A stretch of DNA of 64,000 nt from Zunongwangia sp. HGR-M22 (lineage in GTDB: Bacteria > Bacteroidota > Bacteroidia > Flavobacteriales > Flavobacteriaceae), in the NCBI RefSeq assembly GCF_027594425.1, contig NZ_CP115159.1, positions 3,557,001 to 3,621,000 on the forward strand, given 5' to 3'. The position numbers were made by a program, and so were the translations under genes. The notes beneath the pieces are model-generated. The model was not told the origin of the DNA. It was given only the letters and a program-made list of their open reading frames with translations, and made no database searches. Of this stretch, positions 33,215 to 44,900 are shown piece by piece. How positions within the stretch are numbered: position 1 is the stretch's first letter; every line of letters begins with the position of its first letter.

Positions 33215-34047
33215 TAGATACAGACCAAATTGATGCCCAGTTTGACGAATATTGGAAAGAAACATCCTTAGAAAATACCCAAAATAAAAAAGAAAAATCC
33301 TGGGAAGATTTTCATCAAACTACGTTTAAAAAGAAACGCCGCAAAAAACCTTTTTACCTAAAATATGCTGCAGCGGTAATATTATTTATTTTAGTCGGTA
33401 GTTTTTATTTTTGGAATGAACCTCAACAAACTTCAGCTTCTACTGTAAATATTTCCAATCCCAGTGATCACACCAAAGTGATTTATTTACCTGATAGCAC
33501 AGCAATTAGGATGTATAGCAATTCTAAAATATCTTATCCCCCAAATTTTAATAAGAACAGAAAAGTTTACTTAAAAGGCAATGCTTTTTTTCAGGTAACA
33601 AAAGATAAGCATCATCCTTTTGAAGTTCATAATAACAATCTTATCACTACTGTTCTTGGAACCACATTTACAATAACCACAGATCTTAATAAAAAGACTG
33701 AAGTTAAACTCTATGAAGGCAAGGTTAAGATGAATATCAAAGGGCAATCTGAAAGCTGGATACTTTCACCCGGCGAAGCATTTATTTACCAAAAAGATCG
33801 TCCTAAAATTAACAATATCAAAACATATGTTGATTTTGAAAGTAAAAAATTAAAAACCATTATTGATTATTTAGAGAAACAATATGGTTATGATATACAA
33901 ATAGAAAAGTACTTTTTAAATAAAAAAACAACATTACGTATTAATAAAGAAGATCATCTTGAAACACCTTTACAGATTATTACTGAAATCCATAATCTAA
34001 CTTACGAGATCGATTCGACTCGTAGAAAAGTTATTCTAAAAAAATAA
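33211..34047 (+). CDS. FecR-type anti-sigma factor
   Basis: A 278-residue protein with a cytoplasmic N-terminal part, a single membrane helix at about residues 52-68 (YAAAVILFILVGSFYFW) preceded by a basic cluster, a FecR domain at about 90-190 (YLPDSTAIRMYSNSKISYP, FFQVTKDKHHPFEVHNNN, VLGTTFTI, VKLYEGKV) and a C-terminal DUF4974 domain (LKTIIDYLEKQYGYDIQIE). It holds the ECF sigma factor inactive and receives the signal from the STN domain of the TonB receptor encoded next. Confidence 0.93.
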   Translation: MIDTDQIDAQFDEYWKETSLENTQNKKEKSWEDFHQTTFKKKRRKKPFYLKYAAAVILFILVGSFYFWNEPQQTSASTVNISNPSDHTKVIYLPDSTAIRMYSNSKISYPPNFNKNRKVYLKGNAFFQVTKDKHHPFEVHNNNLITTVLGTTFTITTDLNKKTEVKLYEGKVKMNIKGQSESWILSPGEAFIYQKDRPKINNIKTYVDFESKKLKTIIDYLEKQYGYDIQIEKYFLNKKTTLRINKEDHLETPLQIITEIHNLTYEIDSTRRKVILKK

Positions 34048-34081
34048 TATTAAAATTCATTTTTCAAAACCTCATCAACGT

Positions 34082-36682
34082 ATGAAACATCTTTTTTTCT
34101 CCTATTTATTTATTTGTAGCTTAAGTTTAGTTAGCCAAAACTTAGCTATATATATCGAAAAAGGGAATACAATAAATAATTTAAAAGATCAGATTGAAAG
34201 TCAATCGCCTTATAAATTAGCCTATACTGAAGATCTTAAATCTAAGGTATCCTTTGCAAAATCGTTTAAATATGATGACATAGAAATAGACGAATTAATT
34301 CGCAATTTAAACACGCAACTTCCACAGGAATTCAAGCTTCTAGGAAATAATATCACCGTAAAACAACGAATTTCGAATAACAGCCAGAAAGAATTTTTGC
34401 TTTCGGGCACTATTTACGATGAAAAAAATGTTCCCCTATTAGGAGCTACTATTAACATCCCAGAACTTAAAAAAGGAACGACATCTAATTTTGATGGTGA
34501 GTTTTCTATTATACTTCCGCGAAACACTTATCAAGTAAGTTTTAGTTTTTTAGGCTATCAAACCATTACAAAAACAGTTGATTTAGATCGTGATCGCAAT
34601 CTAAAAATTCAATTGGAAGAAGAAGGGGAAACATTAAATGAAGTAGTGATCGAACAAAACGGGAAAGCGGTGAATATCAAGAAGCCGCAAATGAGTATGA
34701 ACAGCCTTACGATGAATGAAATTAAACAAATTCCGGTAGCTATGGGCGAACCCGATCCTTTAAAATCGCTTCTTACGCTTCCTGGGGTTACCAATGCTGG
34801 TGAAGGTTCTTCTGGTTTTAATGTTCGCGGTGGTGCTGCCGATCAAAACTTAATCTTACTGGACGATGTTCCTATCTATAGCGATTCGCATTTATTCGGT
34901 TTTTTCTCGGTTTTTAATGCGGATGCGGTAAATTCCCTTGATCTTTACAAAGGTGGAATACCTTCTAAATATGGCGGTAGAGTTTCTTCAGTTTTAGATA
35001 TAAAACAAGCTAACGGAGATTATAAAGATTACAAACTTGAAGGAGGGATTGGATTGATCTCTAGCCACCTCAAAGCCGAAGGACCGATAATTAAGGACAA
35101 AGCTTCGTTTATGATCGCAGGTAGATCTTCCTACGCTCATATTTTCTTGAATGATAATTCTGCACAGTTTTATGACTTAAATACAAAACTGAATTACCGC
35201 TTAAATAAAAATAACTCACTAAGCTTTTCTGGATATTTTGGAAAAGATCTTTTTGATATTGGCGATAGTTTTGCCACTACATATGGCAACACTATGGGCA
35301 AGCTTAATTGGAAACATCGTTTTAATGAAGATATAAATACCGATTTATCGGTTTTTTATAGCGATTATCAATTCAATTTAAATCTTGATAGTCAAAGTTT
35401 TTATTGGGAGAGTGCCGTTACAAGCTATGGTTTAAAATATGATTGGAACCATTATCTTTCTGAAGCTATTCAGCTAAATTATGGATTGGAAGCCACTTAT
35501 TACGAAACTAATCCTGGTACGCTCTTACCTAAAGACGAAAGCTCTGCGATCAATTTTTTACAATTAGATAAAAAATATGCGTTTGAGCCATCTGCTTATA
35601 TCGATGTAAATCATAAGATTTCTGAAAAACTAAACTTCAGATATGGATTACGTTATAGCATGTTTTATCGCTATGGCCCGCAGGTCGTAAACACTTATGC
35701 CAATAACAATCCCGCGATGTACAATCCAGATTTCAACATTTATGAAGATGCTCCAATTATAGGAAGCACCAATTATGATAGTGGCGAAGTAATAAAGGAC
35801 TTTTCTAATTTAGAACCTCGAGCTGCATTATCTTATGCCTTAAACGACGAAACTTCTTTTAAAGCCAGTTATAATCGCATGGCGCAGTATATGCACATTA
35901 TTTCCAACAGCCAATCGCCAACTCCGGTAAATATGTGGACGCCTAGTGGACCATTTATCAAACCTCAACTTTTAGATCAATATGCTTTAGGTTATTTTAG
36001 AAACTTCAGTAACAAAAAATATTCGTTGGAAACTGAAGCTTTTTATAAAGACATTAAAAACCGTGTTGATTACGTAGATGGGGCAGATCTTATAGGCAAT
36101 AATAATATTGAACAAGTATTGCTTAGCGGTAAAGCCAGAGCGTACGGGATGGAGTTTTTGTTCAGAAAAAATACAGGAAAACTAAAAGGTTGGCTTTCTT
36201 ACACCATATCGAGAGCAGAACAACGTACCGAAGGAAACACTCCTGAAGAACCTGGGATTGCAGACGGAGATTGGTACTTTTCTCCATACGATAAATTACA
36301 CAATTTGAGCTTTGTGGCAAATTATGAGCATACTGAAAAATGGTCTTTTAGTGCTAATTTTTCTTTGCAATCGGGACAACCGGTAACTTATCCTAATGGT
36401 TACTATGAGCTGGGAGGCATCCATGTTCCTAATTATTCTAAAAGAAACGAGAATCGTTTACCTACTTATCATCATTTAGATTTGGCTGCCACATACACGC
36501 CAAAACCAGATAAGAAAAAAGGCTGGCAAAGTTATTGGGTTTTTAGCTTATATAATGCTTACAACCGCCAAAATGCAGCTTCGATTAGATTTACAACTAA
36601 CGAAGATACCGGCTTCAACGAAGCTCGACGCCTTTCAATTTTTGGAGCTATCCCTAGTGTTTCTTACAATTTCAAATTTTAA
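34082..36682 (+). CDS. TonB-dependent receptor with STN signalling domain
   Basis: An 866-residue outer-membrane protein. After a signal peptide (about 1-20) comes a STN domain (about 25-98), a carboxypeptidase-like regulatory domain (about 103-190, LSGTIYDEKNVPLLGATI), then the plug (GFNVRGGAADQNLILLDDVPIY) and a 22-strand barrel ending in aromatic FKF. The STN domain is the part that signals to FecR in the periplasm. With the sigma and anti-sigma genes upstream this makes a surface-signalling receptor that induces its own synthesis. The ligand is unknown; the DUF4249 gene follows 6 bp downstream. Confidence 0.93.
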   Translation: MKHLFFSYLFICSLSLVSQNLAIYIEKGNTINNLKDQIESQSPYKLAYTEDLKSKVSFAKSFKYDDIEIDELIRNLNTQLPQEFKLLGNNITVKQRISNNSQKEFLLSGTIYDEKNVPLLGATINIPELKKGTTSNFDGEFSIILPRNTYQVSFSFLGYQTITKTVDLDRDRNLKIQLEEEGETLNEVVIEQNGKAVNIKKPQMSMNSLTMNEIKQIPVAMGEPDPLKSLLTLPGVTNAGEGSSGFNVRGGAADQNLILLDDVPIYSDSHLFGFFSVFNADAVNSLDLYKGGIPSKYGGRVSSVLDIKQANGDYKDYKLEGGIGLISSHLKAEGPIIKDKASFMIAGRSSYAHIFLNDNSAQFYDLNTKLNYRLNKNNSLSFSGYFGKDLFDIGDSFATTYGNTMGKLNWKHRFNEDINTDLSVFYSDYQFNLNLDSQSFYWESAVTSYGLKYDWNHYLSEAIQLNYGLEATYYETNPGTLLPKDESSAINFLQLDKKYAFEPSAYIDVNHKISEKLNFRYGLRYSMFYRYGPQVVNTYANNNPAMYNPDFNIYEDAPIIGSTNYDSGEVIKDFSNLEPRAALSYALNDETSFKASYNRMAQYMHIISNSQSPTPVNMWTPSGPFIKPQLLDQYALGYFRNFSNKKYSLETEAFYKDIKNRVDYVDGADLIGNNNIEQVLLSGKARAYGMEFLFRKNTGKLKGWLSYTISRAEQRTEGNTPEEPGIADGDWYFSPYDKLHNLSFVANYEHTEKWSFSANFSLQSGQPVTYPNGYYELGGIHVPNYSKRNENRLPTYHHLDLAATYTPKPDKKKGWQSYWVFSLYNAYNRQNAASIRFTTNEDTGFNEARRLSIFGAIPSVSYNFKF

Positions 36683-36688
36683 TCAGCC

Positions 36689-37525
36689 ATGAAAACTTTA
36701 TATAAACTCACTCAAAAAATCTGGTTATACGCTATTCTTTGCAGTTTAATCTTTACATTTTATTCCTGCGAAGAAGTAATTGAAGTAGACCTAGAGCCTT
36801 CTGACAATCGACTAGTTGTTGATGCTGAAATTTTATGGGAAGCCAATACTCCCGGAAATGTTCAGCAAATTTATCTAAGCCGACTTACAGATTATTACGA
36901 AACCGAAACGCAAAAAGTAAGTAATGCTGAAGTTGAAATTAGTAATGCTAACGGTGATATTTTTATTTTTGAAGAGACCGAAGAAGCCGGAACTTACCAA
37001 TGCAATAATTTTTTACCAGAGCTCAACGACAGCTATCAGTTAGAAGTAATTGTAGATAATGAAACCTATACGGCTACAGAACGTATGATAAGCACTCCTG
37101 AAATTACCAGAATTGAACAGTCAGATGATGGTGGTTTTTCAGCTGACAATTATGAAATCACATATTATTTCAATGATCCTGAAGAGGAAGAAAATTATTA
37201 TTTAGAAACTTATCGAACCGATTTTTTAATCTATCCTGTATATGGAGTTGGTAGTGATAAATTCATAAATGGCAATGAAGTTGACTATGGATTTTCTGAT
37301 GAAGACCTGGAAGTAGGATCTACAGTTAATACCACTTTTAGAGGCATTTCTGAACAATTTTACGAATACATGAGTCTTATTATACAAAGTACAAGTGGCA
37401 ATCCCTTTAGCACTCCACCGGCAAACATAAGAGGTAATCTTATCAACAATACAAATGAAGATAATTATGCCTTTGGTTATTTTAGTTTGTCGCAGTCTAG
37501 AAGTTTCGATTATACGATCGAATAA
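36689..37525 (+). CDS. DUF4249 lipoprotein, partner of the TonB receptor
   Basis: A 278-residue lipoprotein (lipobox FTFYSC, Cys near residue 27) whose mature start, EEVIEVDLEPSDNRLVVDAEI, is the standard opening of DUF4249. The family is almost always encoded beside receptors of the preceding type and is thought to be a surface-exposed partner, analogous to SusD in position but unrelated in fold. Beta-rich throughout. It ends the sigma/FecR/receptor operon, and a strong terminator follows. Confidence 0.9.
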   Translation: MKTLYKLTQKIWLYAILCSLIFTFYSCEEVIEVDLEPSDNRLVVDAEILWEANTPGNVQQIYLSRLTDYYETETQKVSNAEVEISNANGDIFIFEETEEAGTYQCNNFLPELNDSYQLEVIVDNETYTATERMISTPEITRIEQSDDGGFSADNYEITYYFNDPEEEENYYLETYRTDFLIYPVYGVGSDKFINGNEVDYGFSDEDLEVGSTVNTTFRGISEQFYEYMSLIIQSTSGNPFSTPPANIRGNLINNTNEDNYAFGYFSLSQSRSFDYTIE

Positions 37526-37559
37526 TTAATATTTTTATTCGCAATCTTAAAATAGTTCA

Positions 37560-37591
37560 AACGAAGCCTCTCAGTATTTAGAGGCTTCGTT
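37560..37591. terminator. Strong bidirectional terminator
   Basis: Perfect 12-bp stem AACGAAGCCTCT / AGAGGCTTCGTT around an 8-bp loop, between converging genes ending at 37525 and 37627. Confidence 0.88.
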
Positions 37592-37626
37592 ATTTTCAGG
37601 AAAACTCTTTAGCAGATTAATTACAT

Positions 37627-40600
37627 CTATGTTTTACTAGTAGCACCTGTTTTAAATTCTGAAGGATTGCTACCGTATTTTTCTTTAAAAATCTTTCTAA
37701 AATATTTGATACTACTAAAGCCTACTGCATACGAAGCTTCAGTAACCGAATAGTTTTCACGGTATATAAGATCGGCCGCTTTTCTTATCCTAATATCCCT
37801 TATTAATTCGTTGATATTAAAACCTGTTAGCGCTTTAATTTTTCTATAAAGTGGGGTTCTACTCATTCCCATCTTTTTTGCTAGAAACTCGGTATTCACT
37901 TTTTTCAAATGATCTGGATCCAAAATAATTTCTTCGATTTTCTTCAAAAACTGTTTTTCAGTTTCGATTAATTTTGAATTTTTTTCCTGACCTATTAATA
38001 ATTCGGTTTTATCAGATTGTGAAAAATGAATACGTATTTTCTCTCTATTTGCTAACAGACTTTTCACCTGTAGCTTCAACACTTTCGGTTTAAAAGGTTT
38101 GGTTATATATAAATCTGCCCCTTCCTGATACCCTGAACTTACACTCTCTGTATTGGATTTGGCTGTTAGCAATATCACCGGGATATGACTAGTTATTGTA
38201 TCTGCCTTAAGATCGGCACAAAGATCGATACCGTTTTTGATTGGCATCATAACATCAGATATAATAACATCTGGCACATATTTGGTCGCCTTATTTATAC
38301 CTTCCTGCCCATCTTCTGCAAAAAGCAAATCGTAGGAATTCTTAAAAAGATTCTCTAGAAAAAGGCGAATCTCGGGATTATCATCAATAATCAGCATAAT
38401 TTTCCTGTTCGCGTCTGCAGAAAGACTCTTTTGATGTTCAGAACTAATAAGCGCTGGAACCTCAGTATCCTCTGCAATTTCTTCAGCTATAATTACTTGC
38501 TCTTTATTAGCTAAATCTTTATTTTCAGAAACCAACAATTTTTGTGGAAGACAAAGTGTAAAACTTGTTTTCTCCCCGGGAGTGCTGTTTACTTCAATTG
38601 TCCCCTCATGCAACTCTGCGAAGCTCTTCGATAAGGCAAGCCCTATCCCAGTTCCTGTTTTTTGTTGATGATCTGCACGGTAATACCATTCAAAAATATG
38701 ATTTATTTCTTCAGAGCTGATTCCTTCTCCCTGATTGGTAACTTCGATTTTAAGAGTTGTACCCTCACAATAGACTTCAATTTTTACCGCTGTATTTTTA
38801 TTGGAGTATTTTAAAGCATTTGATAATATGTTATTGATAATTACCCCGATTTTATCAATATCACAGTTCAGTTTTCTATGATTCGCTATATAATTTAAAT
38901 GAATTTCGATGTTTTTCTCTTTCGCAAGAGGCTGATAATTTTTTATCCACCTTTTTAAATATTCCTTTAAATCATGATTATTACAGTTTAACTGACTTAA
39001 GCCTTCTTCAGATTTTCTAAACTCTAATAGTTTATTGATTGCTTGCTGTAAACTCTTTGCATTTCTTCGAATAAATTTGAGATCGTCACGAGAGTCTTTA
39101 TGTTTCACTCTTTCTAATAAACTTTCGATAGGCGCAAGAATTAAGGTGAGAGGCGTCTTAAGTTCATGTGAAAAGCCCGTAAAAAATCGAAGTCGCTCTT
39201 CGTTAAGCTGATGCTCTAACTGATAGCGCTTTTGTTCTAATGCAATAGAATTTTTGAGTTTTAATCGCTCACTATAGTATCTTGATATTAGATAAATTAT
39301 TACCAAAATTGAAATAAGGTAAAGCAGATAAGCTGGCCAGGTGCTCCAAAAAGGCGGTATAATCGTAATACCCAATTGTGCTTTGCTTACACTATTTAAT
39401 CCAGATTTAGTTTTTACAATAAGTTTATAATCTCCGGGAGGAACTTTAGTGAAATTGGCGGTGTTAGCACCATTCGTTTCTATCCAAATATCGCTATACC
39501 CATCTAATTTGTAAACGAAATCGGTATTTCTGGCAAACGGAAAATCTAAATTATGAAAGTCTACCGAAAAAGAATTTTCATTATGCGCCAAGGTGATATC
39601 ATTTTTATAAAAAAGAGAGCTATCTAAAACAGCATCAGGGCTATTTTCAACAGAAACTTTTTCATTTAAAATCTTAAGATTATCAAAATATATTGGCGTA
39701 TTTTTTTCGTTTTGCCGAATTTCTGACGGATCAAAGAAGTTTAATCCCTTATTTCCGCCGATATAAATTATACCATTTCTAGATTTGCTAATGGCACCAA
39801 CATTAAATTCTCCTGGCTGTATATTATTTAAAGTTGAAACATTTACAATTTCCCGAGTTTCGATATTATAACGATTGATTCCGCTAAAAGTACTAAGCCA
39901 AACATATTGATCGTCTTCTTTAATTATTCCTACAATAGAATTATTACTTAATCCATCTACTTCGGTCACTCGATCAAACGAGTTATTTTCGGTATTTAAA
40001 TGAACAAGACCTTCATAACGTGTTCCCGCCAAAAGTTGTCCTTCTCCTAAATAAAGTACACTAAAAATAATGTCGCTGGGAAAATCCAAACCATAGTTTA
40101 CAGCATATCTTACGATTTCTTTTGTTTTTGGATTGTATTTTATAAGTCCAGATCCATAAGTTGCAAGCCATAAATTACCAATATCATCTTCAGAAATATC
40201 TCGGATATCAAGCTTTTCTAAATCGGTTACATTTTTAAAATCTCCTATGTTTTCGTCAAACCAAAATAAGCCACCTCTATTTGTACCTACCCATATTTTT
40301 TTATTTCTAGCTTCAAAAATGACTCTTACATCACTACCATCGGCTGGAGATCCTTGTAAATAGTTCTTAAACTGAGCATTTTTATAAAGATTTATACCAC
40401 CTCGAAAGGTCCCTATCCACAAACGTTCCTGAGAGTCTTCAAGCAAGGACAAAATATAATTGCTACTTAGGCTATTTTTAGAATTATTTTTTGAAAAATG
40501 ATCGAATCTTTGGCTAACGGGATCAAAATAATCGAGACCTCCCCCATCGGTTCCCACCCAAACTCCTTCAGATTTAGAGATCGCAATTGCGCCCACTCTA

Positions 40601-41685
40601 TCATGACTTAAACTCTGATTATTATTATCTATATGTTTCCTGAACTGAACAATTTCACCAGATGTTTGGACAAAATTAATTCCAGTGGAAGTTCCTATCC
40701 ACATGTTTTTATCGCTATCTAGAAAAAGAGAGGAAACAGTACGATTAGTAACGCTATTTTCATCTTCAGACGGCAAATACCAGTCGACTTTTAAAATTTT
40801 ATTTTCACCAATACTATTGATATTCAATAAATTAAGCCCTCCATTTCTGGTGCCAATCCACATAAAACCATTTTCATCTTCCTGAAAACATAAAATATCA
40901 CTATCACTCAAGCCTTCTTGTGGATTAACAGCTTTGTTAATGCGAATAATTTTATTTTTGTTAGTAAGTATTACTAAGCCATTTCGAGTTCCTATCCATA
41001 TATTATTGTCACTATCTTTATAAAGACTGTTAATAGCTCTAAGATCAAAAATATTGGCTTCTACGGTATTCGTATTTAGGTCTATTCTATTAAGACCATT
41101 ATCAAAAGTTCCAACAAATAAGCTATTCTCTATCTGAATGATTGAAGAAATTTCTTTGGATGATAAATTACTATTCAATTTTGAATTAACACTAAACAAT
41201 TCTTCGGAAGAAGACAACCACTGCAAACCACCTCTGTAAACTCCCAAAGCTATACTGTCGCCTGCTAACTTTCTAATCGCACTTATACTATTACCTAATA
41301 GGCTGTCCTTTTCTTCGTTATAGACAGCCATAGATTCATTTTTATTATCATAAATAGACAAACCTCCATCGGTACCTATATAAATTTTACTACCAACTAC
41401 CTCAATGCTCTGCACATAATTATTTGATAAATTATAATTAGGTTTGCCGCTTTTAAAAATTTTAAAATCTGTCCCGTTATAACGATTAAGTCCGTCACTT
41501 GTTGCTATCCAAATAAAACCAAGAGAATCTTGCGTTATATCATTAACAAAATTACTAGAGAGCCCATCCTCTGTATTAATTTCATAAAAATGTAAAGATT
41601 CCAATTTTTGTGCTAAAACTGGGTTACAAAATGCAATTATAGCTGTGAGATTGATTAATAAAAAAACAGACTTACAAATTCTCAT
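37627..41685 (-). CDS. Hybrid two-component system sensor/regulator of a polysaccharide locus
   Basis: A 1352-residue one-protein signalling system. Signal peptide at 1-25; about residues 30-690 are repeated Reg_prop blades (DSLGFIWIATSDGLNRYNG and many DNIWIGT-like copies) forming the periplasmic double propeller; a Y_Y_Y domain follows; one membrane helix near 790-810; HisKA with SHELKTPL (His840); HATPase with the GTGIGLALSKSF box; a receiver domain with phospho-acceptor Asp1144 in SDVMMP; and a C-terminal AraC-type HTH. Such HTCS proteins bind an oligosaccharide breakdown product in the periplasm and switch on the adjacent SusC/D operon, which starts 219 bp away in the opposite direction. 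Confidence 0.95.
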   Translation of the reverse strand: MRICKSVFLLINLTAIIAFCNPVLAQKLESLHFYEINTEDGLSSNFVNDITQDSLGFIWIATSDGLNRYNGTDFKIFKSGKPNYNLSNNYVQSIEVVGSKIYIGTDGGLSIYDNKNESMAVYNEEKDSLLGNSISAIRKLAGDSIALGVYRGGLQWLSSSEELFSVNSKLNSNLSSKEISSIIQIENSLFVGTFDNGLNRIDLNTNTVEANIFDLRAINSLYKDSDNNIWIGTRNGLVILTNKNKIIRINKAVNPQEGLSDSDILCFQEDENGFMWIGTRNGGLNLLNINSIGENKILKVDWYLPSEDENSVTNRTVSSLFLDSDKNMWIGTSTGINFVQTSGEIVQFRKHIDNNNQSLSHDRVGAIAISKSEGVWVGTDGGGLDYFDPVSQRFDHFSKNNSKNSLSSNYILSLLEDSQERLWIGTFRGGINLYKNAQFKNYLQGSPADGSDVRVIFEARNKKIWVGTNRGGLFWFDENIGDFKNVTDLEKLDIRDISEDDIGNLWLATYGSGLIKYNPKTKEIVRYAVNYGLDFPSDIIFSVLYLGEGQLLAGTRYEGLVHLNTENNSFDRVTEVDGLSNNSIVGIIKEDDQYVWLSTFSGINRYNIETREIVNVSTLNNIQPGEFNVGAISKSRNGIIYIGGNKGLNFFDPSEIRQNEKNTPIYFDNLKILNEKVSVENSPDAVLDSSLFYKNDITLAHNENSFSVDFHNLDFPFARNTDFVYKLDGYSDIWIETNGANTANFTKVPPGDYKLIVKTKSGLNSVSKAQLGITIIPPFWSTWPAYLLYLISILVIIYLISRYYSERLKLKNSIALEQKRYQLEHQLNEERLRFFTGFSHELKTPLTLILAPIESLLERVKHKDSRDDLKFIRRNAKSLQQAINKLLEFRKSEEGLSQLNCNNHDLKEYLKRWIKNYQPLAKEKNIEIHLNYIANHRKLNCDIDKIGVIINNILSNALKYSNKNTAVKIEVYCEGTTLKIEVTNQGEGISSEEINHIFEWYYRADHQQKTGTGIGLALSKSFAELHEGTIEVNSTPGEKTSFTLCLPQKLLVSENKDLANKEQVIIAEEIAEDTEVPALISSEHQKSLSADANRKIMLIIDDNPEIRLFLENLFKNSYDLLFAEDGQEGINKATKYVPDVIISDVMMPIKNGIDLCADLKADTITSHIPVILLTAKSNTESVSSGYQEGADLYITKPFKPKVLKLQVKSLLANREKIRIHFSQSDKTELLIGQEKNSKLIETEKQFLKKIEEIILDPDHLKKVNTEFLAKKMGMSRTPLYRKIKALTGFNINELIRDIRIRKAADLIYRENYSVTEASYAVGFSSIKYFRKIFKEKYGSNPSEFKTGATSKT

Positions 41686-41904
41686 TAAGTAATAGATATT
41701 GTTATTGATTATACAAATTCAAGCGCTAAAAATAAGCAAAATAGCATATTGAGTCATTTTAAACCACTCATTAAGTCAATTAGTACCCGATACAATCCTT
41801 ATAAAATTAAGAAAATTGTAACAATGAAAACTGACGAAATCGTTTTCAACATAGTTCGGCTTGCAAATCTAACTTTTTTTAAAAATTAACTAAAATCAAA
41901 ATGT

Positions 41905-44900
41905 ATGTTTACATTTCTACTCAATCTGGGAAAATCTAAACCCAATATGTTATTGCTCTTTTTGATTATGGGTTCTTCACTTATTGCCCAGCAGAAAGAA
42001 ATCACAGGAGAAATTCTGGATGACACTGGCTTACCGCTACCAGGAGCTACAGTTCTAATTAAAGGCACATCAAATGGAACAGTCACTAATTTGGATGGAG
42101 AATTTTCTCTAGAAGTTGCAGATCCTGAGAATGCAATTTTGGTAGTTTCTTTTGTGAGCTTCCAAACTAAAGAAATTAAAATTGGAGAAAAAAATTTCTT
42201 CTCTGTAACATTACTTAATGATACCGAAGCTTTAAATGAAGTAGTTGTTGTAGGTTATGGTACAAAGAAGAGAAAGGATGTTACCGGAGCTATTAGTACA
42301 ATACAATCTGATGACATTTCGCGAACTACATCGACGACCACATCAGGAGCTTTAGCTGGTAAGATTCAAGGGGTTTCGGTACGCGCGCAAGACGCAAGAC
42401 CAGGAAGAGGAGCTCGATTAGAGATTAGAAACTTAGGCAATCCACTGTATGTTATAGACGGTGTTCCTTATGGTGGTGACAATGGACGAGATTGGCTTCA
42501 ATCGACAGGTAATTCAGGAAACGATATGTTTAACTCATTAAATCCTGAAGATATTGAAAGTATAACGATATTAAAGGATGCTTCGGCTGCCGTTTATGGT
42601 CTGCGTGCCTCCAATGGTGTAGTTCTCGTTACCACTAAAAAAGGTAAAAAAAATGATGAACCTAAAATTAATATTAATGGTTATTACGGTTGGCAAAATC
42701 TAACTAGGTTTCCTGAGCTAGCTAATGCCTCTCAATATACTAGAGCATTGGTAGAAGCTGCCCAAAACGAAGGTAGGGATCCTAGTACCGTTTACACTCC
42801 AGAGGAGTTACAAAAATGGCAACAAGGTACAGAGCCTGGTTATCAAAGTTATGATTATTATGACTTTTTAATGAGGGACAATGTTCCACAAAGTCACATT
42901 AATGCGAGTGTTTCGGGAGGAACCGATAAAACAAATTATTATTTATCCTTAGCAAATACACGCCAAGACGCTTTACTGGATGATTTTGCTTACGAGCGAA
43001 CAAACTTACAAGCTAACATAGAGTCCAAGATAGCGAAGCGATTTACAGTTGGAACCCAAATTAGTGGACGTTTAGAAGAAACCAAAGATGTTGGTCTGCC
43101 AGGTGGTGATGGTTATTTTGCCGCAATTTTAGGGTTATTCAGTAATATTCCTACCACTCCTCCATATGTCAACAATAATCCTGAATATCCTAATCAAACG
43201 CGTGATTACTCAAGAAATCCGGCACTGTTTGATAGAGATATAGTAGGTTATAAAGATAACTTTGCACGAAATCTAAACATCAACCTGTATGCTGAGTATG
43301 AATTTGATTTTGGCTTAAAAGTTAGAGGAACACATTCCTATAATTTTGGCAACAACAAATTTGACGGCTTTCAATATTCATACGACGTTTTTACATACAA
43401 TGAGGCAAATGACTCTTATAATGCAACTGGCGGTGCAGAAAATGGATGGCGTTATCAAGCTGAAAGAGAAGATATAAGTACTTTTTCACAGATAAAATTG
43501 GACTATGCTAAAACCATAGAAAAACATACATTTTCAGTAATGGCTGCCTATGAGCGAAATGATTTTGAACAGGATTTCCAACAAATAGGGACCAATCCTA
43601 CCAATAACTATTTACCATTATTAGAATTCGATCAAATTAATTCTTTCGATGACGGATGGAGCTACCAGGCAAGAGCAGGATACATAGGTAAATTAAACTA
43701 CAGTTACGACAATAAATATATAGTTGAACTTCTTGGTCGTTATGATGCCTCGTACTTATATCCAGAAGATGATCGATGGGGTTTTTTCCCTGGAGTTTCT
43801 CTTGGATGGCGTATATCTGATGAGAAATTTTTCGAGCCGCTAGCAGGAATCGTGGATGATCTAAAAATAAGAGCCTCTACTGGTCAAACAGGAATTGAAA
43901 TGAATGTTGAAATGTTTGACTATTTACAAGGTTATAATTGGAACAACGGCAGTGCTGTTTTAAACGGAAATTATACAACAGGATTGCGTCCTAGAGCTCT
44001 CCCTATTGAGAACCTATCATGGGCTACCAATACAAATTCTAATATTGGTATAGATCTTACCATGTTTAATAACAAATTGAGTATTACAGGAGACATATTT
44101 AGAATAAGAAGAACAGAAATTCCAGGCCCAAAATACGATGTATTACTTCCTAGTGAAGTAGGTTATAATCTTCCTAACGAAAATCTTAGAGAAAATGAAA
44201 ATGGATACAACGGTGGTGAAGCTATAGTAACTTATAAAAACTCAATCAACGAGTTCAATTATTCAGTAAGTGGAAATTTCACTTATTCAAGATTTAAAAG
44301 TGTTTCTACTTACAAACCACGCTTTGGTAATTCCTATAATGAATATAGAAATTCTGCAGAAGAACGCTGGGGCGGTATATGGTGGGGTTATCAAGTGGAA
44401 GGTCGTTTCGAGTCTGAAGAACAGATCAGAAATTACGATGTAAACATTGATGGTCAAAATAATAATACTCTGCTTCCTGGAGATTTTATTTATAAGGATG
44501 TAAATGAGGATGGTGTTATCAACTGGATGGATGAAAGACCAATAGGTTACCCTAGTGATTGGGCACCAATCATTTCGTACGGTGGTACTTTTGCGATGGA
44601 CTGGAAAAACATAGATCTTACGATAGATCTAGCGGGAGCAACAATGCAATCATGGTTTCAAAATTATGAATTAAGAAATCCCCTTCATGCAGGTGGTAAT
44701 TCACCAGCCTATCTATTAGAGGATCGTTGGCACAGAGCAGATCCCTATAACCCAGAAAGTGAATGGATTCCTGGACGTTATCCAGCCATTAGAAACGGTA
44801 ACGTAGGTCCTAACGGTCGAAATAGTGATTTTTGGTTAACTAATGTTTGGTTCTTAAGATTGAGAAATATTGAACTAGGATATACATTACCGAAAAGCCT